Positions 1-6,711 of a stretch of 6,711 nucleotides of DNA are shown here, one piece after another. The stretch covers positions 1 to 6,711 of the forward strand of contig JAAVAF010000058.1 of assembly GCA_014804225.1 (NCBI GenBank), given 5' to 3'. A program made the position numbers and the translations under genes. Below the pieces are notes generated by a model. The model was not told the DNA's origin, made no database searches, and saw only the letters and a program-made list of their open reading frames with translations. Every line of letters starts with the position of its first letter. Position 1 is the first letter of the stretch. Source of the DNA: Lachnospiraceae bacterium (lineage in GTDB: Bacteria > Bacillota > Clostridia > Lachnospirales > Lachnospiraceae).

Positions 1-806
<806 letters not shown>

Positions 807-813
807 TAGGTTC

Positions 814-842
814 ATTCTACCATATCTTTCCAGAAACGTCAA
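814..842 (-). promoter_or_regulatory. Sigma-A-type promoter driving the pseB-like gene
   Basis: On the minus strand the -35 box TTGACG (837-842) is followed by a 17-nt spacer and the -10 box TAGAAT (814-819). A TG one base before the -10 box (821-822) makes it an extended -10. Each hexamer is one base off consensus and the spacing is ideal. No operator-like repeat overlaps the -10, so the gene may be expressed constitutively and independently of the upstream operon. The first two bases of the -35 box come from the T-tail of the preceding terminator. Confidence 0.8.
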
Positions 843-890
843 AAATATAAAAAATTGTTCGTTACTGTCCACTTCGTTCCAGTAACAATT
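842..890 (-). terminator. Probable Rho-independent terminator of the glycosyltransferase/ABC operon
   Basis: Eleven nt after the GT2 stop codon, the minus strand forms a stem AATTGTTACTG (880-890), a 12-nt loop (868-879), and a 3' arm CAGT plus AACAATT (853-867) interrupted by a 4-nt bulge. The bulge can slide between two equivalent registers. A T-rich tail TTTTATATTTT follows directly (842-852). The stem is AT-rich and bulged, so it may be only partly efficient and let some transcription read into the pseB-like gene. No T-tract exists on the other side, so it would work only in the minus direction. Confidence 0.6.
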
Positions 891-900
891 GTTCCAATCA

Positions 901-1929
901 TTATTTCCTGTTTTTCCCCGTAATATTCCTGTAGAAATAAAGCAACTTGAAATAGATCAGAAACTGCGTCGGAGACTTCATATGCATCGCGGCAAGCTTT
1001 TTTTGCTCCGCATCAAATTCCCGCTGATAATAAATATTCTCCTGAAAATCCGGAAACTCCTGCCTCATGCCATCCGCAATCAAACGCAGAAACGCAACTT
1101 TGGGCCGCTTCATGCCAAGCATATACGTAAACAAAGTATTCATATAGTACAGCTTGGAAAACGCGAATTCAAACTCCTGTTTGTACGGCTTATAAAATCC
1201 ATACTTTTTTGCTTCCTCAATCAACCGCTTTCCCATAAGAAGCCTCGCTTCGCACTTTTCCATGCTGATTGCGTGCACGGTTGACAGATCATGCTGATAA
1301 TAATAATACAGCGGCTCCTCCACTTTCTCAAAATGCGTAAAATGAAGCATCCATATCGGGGAAGCGCAGTTGTCCTCATAAAACGTTTTCTCGGGAAACC
1401 GAAGATGATGTGCATCAATCACTTCCTTTCGATACACCTTAATCACCATACTGCCCGGATTCATGACAAGCAGCTTGTATTTCTCGCGGTCAAGCACACC
1501 CGTCTGCGCAAGCGTATTATTCGGCATTAGTTTGCCGGGCTTCATGCTCTGCGTATCTGTCATCGAATAATCACACCCCACCACATCGGCACCCGTCTGC
1601 TGCGCCTTATGTAGCAGCTTTTCATACATATCCGGAGCAATCCAATCGTCCGAATCAACAAAGCCAATCCATGTGCCTTTTGCCGCCTCCATTCCTCGAT
1701 TGCGCGCACCGCCCTGTTTTACATTCTCATATAACGCGATCACCTTAAATTTCCACGGATAATTCGACTCATATTCCCGTAAAATCGCAAGCGAATCGTC
1801 CGTCGACGCATCGTCCACAGCAATAATCTCATAATCCGATATCGTCTGGTTTACAAGGGATTCAAGGCAGAAACGAAGCTTATTGCCTCCCGCCATATTG
1901 TGAACCGGTACAATGATACTAAGCTTCAT
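901..1929 (-). CDS. GT2-family glycosyltransferase (GT-A fold)
   Basis: Inverting glycosyltransferase that moves a sugar from a nucleotide-sugar donor to a growing lipid-linked glycan on the cytoplasmic face. From ATG 1929 it has 342 residues. It opens with SIIVPVHN (4-11). VDD at 38-40 binds the nucleotide, GGARNRGM is at 73-80, and the metal-binding DxD is DSDD at 92-95. FYEDN (183-187) supplies the likely catalytic base in the ED pair. The rest of the C-terminal part is helical and unassigned, and there is no membrane segment or signal peptide. The start ATG 1929 is chosen because the family begins with MKxSIIVPVHN. A GTG at 1962 is in frame but lies upstream of the ribosome site. The gene follows the ABC exporter with a 42-nt gap and is the last gene before the terminator. 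Donor and linkage cannot be read from the sequence. Confidence 0.93.
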   Translation of the reverse strand: MKLSIIVPVHNMAGGNKLRFCLESLVNQTISDYEIIAVDDASTDDSLAILREYESNYPWKFKVIALYENVKQGGARNRGMEAAKGTWIGFVDSDDWIAPDMYEKLLHKAQQTGADVVGCDYSMTDTQSMKPGKLMPNNTLAQTGVLDREKYKLLVMNPGSMVIKVYRKEVIDAHHLRFPEKTFYEDNCASPIWMLHFTHFEKVEEPLYYYYQHDLSTVHAISMEKCEARLLMGKRLIEEAKKYGFYKPYKQEFEFAFSKLYYMNTLFTYMLGMKRPKVAFLRLIADGMRQEFPDFQENIYYQREFDAEQKKLAAMHMKSPTQFLIYFKLLYFYRNITGKNRK

Positions 1930-1942
1930 ACGATTACTGCCG

Positions 1943-1950
1943 CCTCCTTT
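1943..1950 (-). promoter_or_regulatory. Ribosome binding site of the GT2 gene (long spacing)
   Basis: AAAGGAGG lies 13 nt before ATG 1929, longer than the usual 6-9. No alternative start codon occurs closer to it, so the match strength probably compensates. The position decides against the upstream GTG at 1962. Confidence 0.7.
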
Positions 1951-1971
1951 CCCAACAGACACTCCAAAATT

Positions 1972-3720
1972 TTATTTCCTATCTGCTTCATTGATGATTT
2001 TTCCGTTTTCCACCACAAACACCATATCACATTTTTCAATCGTCTGTAGCCTGTGCGCAATAATAACAAGTGTTTTTTTACCATGCAGCCGATTAATGGA
2101 TTCCATAATCGCTGCCTCTGTTTCATTGTCAAGTGCTGACGTCGCTTCATCCAAAATCAACACTTCCGGATCATTGTAAAGCGCCCGCGCAATGCCGATT
2201 CGCTGCCGCTGCCCACCCGAAAGACGGATCCCACGCTCACCGATTCCTGTATGGACGCCCTCCGGAAGCGTCTTTACAAATGTGTCAAGCTGTGCCTCCT
2301 TTAGGGCATACCAAAGCTTCTCGTCGTCAATCTCCTCCTCCGGCACGCCAAACGCGACATTCTTGCGGATATCCGCATCCAGCAAAAAAATCATCTGCGG
2401 AATGTACCCCACATTGGCAAGCCACTCCCTGTAATGCTCCTGAATATCCACATCATCTGCAAGCACCTTGCCGCCCTGCAGCTTCAAAAGTCCAAGCAAA
2501 ATATCAATAATCGTCGTCTTTCCTGCGCCACTTGCGCCCTTGATACCAATGGATTTGCCAATCGGAAAGCTCACCGTCGCATTATCAAAAATCAGCTTGT
2601 CCGAATTCGGATAATGGTAGGTGATGCCCGAAAGCTTCACCTCTCTTGTAACAGGAAGCTTTTCCTTTGCTACCACCGCATACGAAATATCCGTGTGCGC
2701 CTCATCCGTTTCCTCGATTAAATTGTCGCTCACATTAAAGAAAAACGGCTCGTTAAACGCCATACTTGTCATTTGGTTGTTGATTCGGCTTGCTGCCGGC
2801 AAAAGACGCATTGCGGCAATTCCAAATGCCGCAAAAAGCGACACCATCGACGACACATCGGCACCAATCAAAATCAGCACCATAATATATCCCAAAAGCC
2901 CCGCAATACACACCGTTTCTATTAAAAGCTTCGGCGTATTGTTAAACAGACTAAACCGCTCCATCGCCTTGACGTAGCCCTCACCGACTTTACAATATTC
3001 CCCGACAAAATACTGCTCCCGTCCCGCAACCTTAATCTCCTTGATGCCCTGTACAGTCTGTGAAATCCACGCAAACATCGAAGCGCCATAGTCCTGATTT
3101 TCCTTTCCCGTGCGGTTCATAATCGGCTTGATGATATTTTTAATCACCAAAAGCGTCACAAACAAAAGCACTGCAATCACCACCGTCATCACAGGGTCTT
3201 CAATCGCGAGCGCCACTACAAGGAAAACGGCCACAATTGCCTCTGATGCAATCTGTAACACGGACATAATCAGCGCATACATATTGCTCACGTCCGCGGT
3301 GATACTCCTTTGAATAACAGATGTTTCTGCATCAAGATAATACTCATACTCACGCCTTACAAAGTTTTTCATCAAATTCGACGCAGTCTGAAATTGGTTG
3401 CTGTACACAAATCGGTAAAGATTTCTCTGCAAAAAAAACGCAAAGATATTTTTTGCGGCATAAAGCCCTATCAAGAACAAAATCGCAAGCACGGAAAATT
3501 GAACCGTATTCTGTAAATGAAGCAAGTCGCATATTTCCTGATACGTTTCTCCCTGCTCTAACACCACAGGATTGATGATTAACTGCACCACCGCCATGAC
3601 CATCATCACAGCACCCGTCTCAAGACCTGCCGATATAATCATCATCACAAGCAGACGCGCCATCTGCCCCTTTTGTTTTTTATCCATTAAAATGTTTATC
3701 TTTTTTAATATTTTCAACAT
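1972..3720 (-). CDS. ABC exporter, probable PglK-like lipid-linked oligosaccharide flippase
   Basis: A 582-residue half-transporter with fused membrane and ATPase domains, expected to work as a homodimer in the cytoplasmic membrane. Six hydrophobic segments are visible near residues 21-48, 75-97, 155-174, 177-197, 264-286 and 288-306. The ATPase domain (about 360-582) is complete: Walker A GASGAGKT (395-402), Q-loop Q442, signature LSGGQ (500-504), Walker B LILDE (521-525) and H-loop His556. The N-terminus and the short loop between the first two segments resemble PglK of Campylobacter, which flips undecaprenyl-pyrophosphate-linked glycans. The gene sits among four glycosyltransferases, which fits that job better than drug or peptide export. 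The start ATG 3720 lies 9 nt after the preceding stop. An internal ATG at 3687 has no ribosome site. ABC exporter is certain. The flippase role is inferred from context and general resemblance. Confidence 0.9.
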   Translation of the reverse strand: MLKILKKINILMDKKQKGQMARLLVMMIISAGLETGAVMMVMAVVQLIINPVVLEQGETYQEICDLLHLQNTVQFSVLAILFLIGLYAAKNIFAFFLQRNLYRFVYSNQFQTASNLMKNFVRREYEYYLDAETSVIQRSITADVSNMYALIMSVLQIASEAIVAVFLVVALAIEDPVMTVVIAVLLFVTLLVIKNIIKPIMNRTGKENQDYGASMFAWISQTVQGIKEIKVAGREQYFVGEYCKVGEGYVKAMERFSLFNNTPKLLIETVCIAGLLGYIMVLILIGADVSSMVSLFAAFGIAAMRLLPAASRINNQMTSMAFNEPFFFNVSDNLIEETDEAHTDISYAVVAKEKLPVTREVKLSGITYHYPNSDKLIFDNATVSFPIGKSIGIKGASGAGKTTIIDILLGLLKLQGGKVLADDVDIQEHYREWLANVGYIPQMIFLLDADIRKNVAFGVPEEEIDDEKLWYALKEAQLDTFVKTLPEGVHTGIGERGIRLSGGQRQRIGIARALYNDPEVLILDEATSALDNETEAAIMESINRLHGKKTLVIIAHRLQTIEKCDMVFVVENGKIINEADRK

Positions 3721-3727
3721 TCTTAAT

Positions 3728-3731
3728 CCCT
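3728..3731 (-). promoter_or_regulatory. Weak ribosome binding site of the ABC exporter gene
   Basis: AGGG lies 7 nt before ATG 3720 and overlaps the TAG stop of the preceding gene. This arrangement suggests translational coupling, with ribosomes ending the upstream gene and restarting at the exporter. Confidence 0.55.
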
Positions 3732-4848
3732 ACCCATTCACTAATTTCAGCCCTGCCTTCTTATTGTAAGCATGTTTTTCGGGATCCTCATAGGCGTCCC
3801 AGAAAGACGCACCAAGGTTTAATTTCTCCTCCACGAAATCCATGCTGTTCATCGCCGTTGTGACAATGGATACGGCGCGCTTGATTTTCAGTCCCTCAAA
3901 AAAATTCAAAACCTCCACCGGAAAACGCCCCCGCAGCACCACCGCGTCGGGACAAAGCGCCGTATAATCTATCATATCCCGCGGGTGCGGTTTTATCAAT
4001 ACCCGATATCCTTTACAATATTTCTCAAGCACATCCAGACAGACCTTCTTGCGTGCCTCCTCATCCACAGGGTGCGGCTCCGTCAGAAAACAGGCAAATT
4101 CCTCGCCCTCAAAGGAAGGTTTTAATTGCTCCATAAGCGCATCGGCATCCTCGATAAATGCCTGTATCATCAGCTTTTTCTGCTCGGATGTAAGCGCCGC
4201 CTCAAGCGGTTTTCTTGGCACCTCCACAAAACGCGGGCAATCCGTAGGGACAACGCTCCTGTCATTGATTTCCATATCAAGGCAGTATTTTCCCCATCCA
4301 TTCATGATAAAAATCAGATTATGTCGGGAAAACCATGTCTTTAACCGAAAATGCGAGCTGTTCGCCACATACGCATCATCAAGGTTTTTCAGGCAGTCAA
4401 GCCCGTCCTCCACAGCATGATAATATATATGCTTATAATTTAAATAATATCCAATCGGGTCGCTGTCACAAAATACATAGATATCTTCATACGCTTTAAA
4501 ATCAATCATTTCCATGTATGGAATTTCGCACTTGGCAAGTTTTTTCGTAAAAATCATGCGATTTACCATATGCTTCACTACATTCTTGTAATTTGCGCGG
4601 TACTTCGCAAGCTCCGGAAAAAAGTCCTCCCGTTTTTCGTCAAGTGCAAAAATCGTGTCAAAGATCCCCGTGCGCCTAAGCCGTTCTCCCAAGTTTTCAA
4701 AATTCGTTGAAATCGCACTCAGCGCAATATCAGCCTTTTGATATTCTAAAGGCACCGTTTCCCGCTGCACCTTCATTTCTTTTAAAATCGAAACATACAC
4801 ATGATAAAAAGTATGACAGACATAAATTCTGCTCTTTGTTTTTTTCAT
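3730..4848 (-). CDS. Putative sialyltransferase-like glycosyltransferase (GT52/GT38-type motifs)
   Basis: A soluble 372-residue protein from ATG 4848, with no signal peptide or membrane helix. The N-terminus RIYVCHTFYHVYVS (7-20) matches the CxTxYHxY opening seen in GT52-like enzymes. An acidic-acidic-Gly motif, VEDG (146-149), follows a CDSDP segment (127-131). KPHPRD (286-291) supplies the His-Pro motif, and SIVTTAMNS (327-335) resembles the Ser/Thr-rich nucleotide-binding stretch. Those two short motifs are what bacterial sialyltransferases of GT38, GT52 and GT80 share, where they serve catalysis and CMP binding. The donor could be a CMP-nonulosonic acid, which would fit the PseB-type gene nearby. 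KPHP also occurs in other GT-B enzymes such as TagF-type glycerophosphotransferases, so the donor is uncertain. ATG 4848 is preferred over an in-frame GTG at 4857 because GGGTGAT lies just before it. The start is 12 nt after the upstream stop, and the exporter follows at 9 nt. Confidence 0.75.
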   Translation of the reverse strand: MKKTKSRIYVCHTFYHVYVSILKEMKVQRETVPLEYQKADIALSAISTNFENLGERLRRTGIFDTIFALDEKREDFFPELAKYRANYKNVVKHMVNRMIFTKKLAKCEIPYMEMIDFKAYEDIYVFCDSDPIGYYLNYKHIYYHAVEDGLDCLKNLDDAYVANSSHFRLKTWFSRHNLIFIMNGWGKYCLDMEINDRSVVPTDCPRFVEVPRKPLEAALTSEQKKLMIQAFIEDADALMEQLKPSFEGEEFACFLTEPHPVDEEARKKVCLDVLEKYCKGYRVLIKPHPRDMIDYTALCPDAVVLRGRFPVEVLNFFEGLKIKRAVSIVTTAMNSMDFVEEKLNLGASFWDAYEDPEKHAYNKKAGLKLVNG

Positions 4849-4852
4849 AAAT

Positions 4853-4859
4853 ATCACCC
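4853..4859 (-). promoter_or_regulatory. Ribosome binding site deciding the start of the sialyltransferase-like gene
   Basis: GGGTGAT matches the 3' half of the extended Shine-Dalgarno (GGTGAT) and sits 4 nt before ATG 4848, which puts its GG at normal spacing. The alternative GTG start at 4857 lies inside this site, so ATG 4848 is favoured. Confidence 0.6.
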
Positions 4860-4860
4860 G

Positions 4861-6069
4861 TTATTTTTCTGTATGAGACCTGTTGCGTACATAGTCATAA
4901 CCCTCTCTTGGTCGAATAACTGGAGCTTGGCTAAGCGGTCCTGTCTTCTCCGAAAGAACCTCTCCCCTTAAAAGTCCCTCGCTAAAACGGTAAAGCCGCT
5001 TCGCCGCCTCAATCGGGTTCCACACTTCGGTAATCGTATGATAGGCATTGATTCCAAGCCGCTTTCGAAGCGCCTCGTCTGTACAAAGCCGTAACACATA
5101 ATCTCGAAATTCGTTAAAATTTCCTGTCTTATACACAAGTCCGTTTTCTTCATGCTTTAACAAAAACGGTACGGCACCGATGCCATGCCCCGCTACCACG
5201 GCGCACGCGCTGTTCATCGATTCATTTAAAACCGCTCCCCAGCCCTCCAAATAGTCGCTGGTAAACAGAAAAATGTCCGCCTCTTCCATATATCGTCGCA
5301 CATTCTGCGGCGGCTGAAAGCCATGAAACGTCACCTCGTCTGCAAGCTCGAAACGCTTCACCATCTGCTTTAGTCTTTCCTCAAGCACACCTCCGCCCAC
5401 CATATCAAGATGAAAGGAAATATTTTGTGCTTTTAAATATTGGGCGGCCTTAATTGCATATTCCGGGTGCTTTAACTTCAAAAAACGCCCCGCCCACAAC
5501 AAACGCACCTGTGTGTTTCCGTCTTGATCCACATGGCGTTTCTGAAAAAAAAGATTGTCTAAATGATAAGTGTTTACAGCCGGAAAGTAACCCCACACAA
5601 ATTTTTTATGCGGATAGGCGTGTACAATCTCGAAATCCGACGCCACATACGCCCCATGACACAAAAGATAGACAGGCGCGTTCGCATAACGTCCGTGATC
5701 CTCATACTTCTTTTTCCTGCCTCTCGGAGAAATCGACTTCCACTGCCCCTCACGGTACAGGCGCTCGCTTGCGCGAATCACAATCTTGCCGGCCCGAAGC
5801 CTCGGTTTAATATAGCGTTCGTCCTCAACCCCGCCAAAAACAACAATATCACTCTCCATCATCAAATCCGCACAGGCCTCTTCATCCTCATAATAAAGCT
5901 TTAGGTAAGGAATGTTTTGCACCTCATTCCCCCACCCCATCTTTACCCGGTCCTCCTCCATGGGCGAAGTCTGTATAAAGGCAAAGTCGTTTCCAAGCTG
6001 CTGATACAGCGCATCTGCCATCGGTATCTGGTGATGATTGATATAGTTAGACACAATCGTTAATTTCAT
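4861..6069 (-). CDS. GT4-type glycosyltransferase (GT-B fold)
   Basis: Retaining glycosyltransferase of 402 residues, cytoplasmic, expected to extend the lipid-linked glycan. The N-terminal acceptor domain (1 to about 185) begins MKLTIVSNYINHHQIP. The C-terminal donor domain begins near RLLWAGRFLKLKHPE (189-203), with Arg195 and the following lysines placed like the phosphate-contacting Arg and Lys of GT4 enzymes. MVGGG is at 223-227 and VTFHGF at 246-251. The EX7E motif is E275 to E283 (EGWGAVLNE). After the usual end of the fold there is a polar tail of about 30 residues (372-402) rich in Pro, Arg and Glu, of unknown role. The start ATG 6069 has GGAG 7 nt upstream and overlaps the end of the preceding GT4 gene by 23 nt. 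The gene ends 12 nt before the sialyltransferase-like gene. The sugar donor cannot be determined. Confidence 0.9.
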   Translation of the reverse strand: MKLTIVSNYINHHQIPMADALYQQLGNDFAFIQTSPMEEDRVKMGWGNEVQNIPYLKLYYEDEEACADLMMESDIVVFGGVEDERYIKPRLRAGKIVIRASERLYREGQWKSISPRGRKKKYEDHGRYANAPVYLLCHGAYVASDFEIVHAYPHKKFVWGYFPAVNTYHLDNLFFQKRHVDQDGNTQVRLLWAGRFLKLKHPEYAIKAAQYLKAQNISFHLDMVGGGVLEERLKQMVKRFELADEVTFHGFQPPQNVRRYMEEADIFLFTSDYLEGWGAVLNESMNSACAVVAGHGIGAVPFLLKHEENGLVYKTGNFNEFRDYVLRLCTDEALRKRLGINAYHTITEVWNPIEAAKRLYRFSEGLLRGEVLSEKTGPLSQAPVIRPREGYDYVRNRSHTEK

Positions 6070-6711
6070 GATAAATCTCCATCAGTCTGTTATAGTTCGT
6101 TTCCGGATCATGCGTTTTCATTGCGTGCGCTCTCGCATTCGTAGAAAAGTACATCGCAAGTTTATCATCATCAAAGATTTGTAATATAGCATCCTTCATT
6201 CGTGCAGATTTATCCTTCGGATAGAGCAGACCGTCCTTTTTATTCGTCAAAAGGTTGTGCACACCGCCCACATCGGCAGATACGACGGGCACTCCAAGAA
6301 GCATCGCCTCCCCCACTGAGTTCGGAGAATTCTCTATTGCAGAGGGGCATAAAAAAACGTGTGTTTTTAAAAACCTTGCACACATTCTGTCGGAGTGGAG
6401 CCTTCCGACAAACTTCACATGGTCTTGGAGCTTATTCTTCTTAATCTGGTTTAACAGATACTTTCCGTATCCAGACAGCTTGATCTTATCCTTTAAGCTG
6501 TCATGTGCGGTTATCACATCACCGGCAACATAAACCGTCGTATGTTCGTACTCCTCAACAATTTCCGGCAGTATATCGAGTACATAGTGCAATCCTTTAA
6601 TCGGATAATTTCCCTGACTTAAAAAAATAGAATACTGCTCTATTTTATCTATGTTCCATTTGTTTGCATAAAATTCACTTCTGAGCGTTTCATTCATAAA
6701 GTGATATGTTG
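6047..6711 (-). CDS. GT4-family glycosyltransferase, N-terminus cut by window edge
   Basis: The C-terminal donor-binding half of a retaining GT-B glycosyltransferase. The frame stays open upstream of the ATG at 6697 (Thr-Tyr-His-Phe precede it), so that ATG is internal, not the start. Numbering from that Met: FLSQGNYPIKGLHYVLDILP (25-44) is the start of the donor domain with the conserved Lys34-Gly, VAGD is at 57-60, VKFVGRL at 94-100, and the EX7E motif is E122 to E130 (ENSPNSVGE). It is followed by GVPVVSADVGGVHNLL (135-150) and a DGLLYP loop, the usual nucleotide-sugar pocket. The fragment ends cleanly at TAA 6047 after a normal C-terminal helix. A full enzyme of this type would have about 370-400 residues, so roughly 150-180 lie off the right edge. 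It overlaps the next GT4 gene by 23 nt and is the most upstream operon member in view. Confidence 0.9.
   Translation of the reverse strand, partial: TYHFMNETLRSEFYANKWNIDKIEQYSIFLSQGNYPIKGLHYVLDILPEIVEEYEHTTVYVAGDVITAHDSLKDKIKLSGYGKYLLNQIKKNKLQDHVKFVGRLHSDRMCARFLKTHVFLCPSAIENSPNSVGEAMLLGVPVVSADVGGVHNLLTNKKDGLLYPKDKSARMKDAILQIFDDDKLAMYFSTNARAHAMKTHDPETNYNRLMEIYHEINDCV
6077..6080 (-). promoter_or_regulatory. Ribosome binding site of the second GT4 gene
   Basis: GGAG (within GGAGA) lies 7 nt before ATG 6069 and is embedded in the coding region of the upstream gene, typical of coupled translation. Confidence 0.75.

Noticed and set aside
889..1284. Plus-strand open frame of 131 codons opposite the GT2 gene
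   Set aside because: It lies antisense to a clear GT2 enzyme, has no ribosome site or family motif, and its composition follows from the opposite-strand codons.
1930..1962. Upstream GTG start adding 11 residues to the GT2 enzyme
   Set aside because: The GTG precedes the AAAGGAGG site, and the added GKGGGS-type residues are simply that site translated. The family begins at MKLSIIVPVHN.
1926..2150. Minus-strand 74-codon frame across the ABC/GT2 junction
   Set aside because: It is out of frame with both real genes, and its sequence is a frame-shifted copy of the ABC C-terminus. The junction has its own ribosome site serving ATG 1929.
2133..2510. Plus-strand open frame of 125 codons opposite the ABC ATPase domain
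   Set aside because: It is rich in Pro, Ala, His and Cys, as expected of the antisense of a conserved ATPase domain. The opposite strand encodes intact Walker and signature motifs.
5454..5904. Two overlapping plus-strand frames (118 and 113 codons) opposite the second GT4 gene
   Set aside because: They lie in different frames of the same stretch and are both antisense to a motif-complete GT4 gene, with no plausible start signals.

Overview
The window is about 6.7 kb of a surface-glycan biosynthesis locus. Every gene lies on the minus strand, so the biological order runs from the right edge to the left. The genes have strong GGAGG-type ribosome sites, a sigma-A-type promoter, tight operon packing and moderate-to-low GC with AT-rich gaps. 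This suggests a Gram-positive Firmicute, most likely a Clostridia/Lachnospiraceae-type gut or rumen bacterium. That placement is inferred from sequence style and protein flavour, not from a marker gene.

From right to left, the first transcription unit holds five genes: a GT4 glycosyltransferase cut by the right edge (6047-6711), a second GT4 glycosyltransferase (4861-6069) overlapping the first by 23 nt, a GT with sialyltransferase-like motifs (3730-4848), a complete ABC exporter resembling the PglK-type lipid-linked oligosaccharide flippases (1972-3720), and a GT2 glycosyltransferase (901-1929). The spacers are 9 to 42 nt, which indicates one operon. A bulged hairpin with a T-rich tail at 842-890 probably ends it.

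A second unit starts straight after it. A clear promoter (TTGACG, 17 nt, TAGAAT with an extended -10) at 814-842 and a GGAGG ribosome site drive a PseB-type UDP-GlcNAc 4,6-dehydratase (1-720), whose C-terminus is cut by the left edge. PseB is the first committed step toward CMP-pseudaminic acid and related nonulosonic acids, and further genes of that pathway may lie beyond position 1.

Read together, the cytoplasmic transferases would build a lipid-linked oligosaccharide, the ABC protein would flip it across the membrane, and the PseB branch would supply a nonulosonic acid. The 3730-4848 enzyme carries the acidic-acidic-Gly and His-Pro motifs of bacterial sialyltransferases and is the natural candidate to add that sugar. 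The individual gene families are well supported. The pathway connection is inference. I found no RNA genes, mobile elements, CRISPR arrays or broken genes. The only gene-free stretch is 721-900, and it is accounted for by the terminator, promoter and leader.
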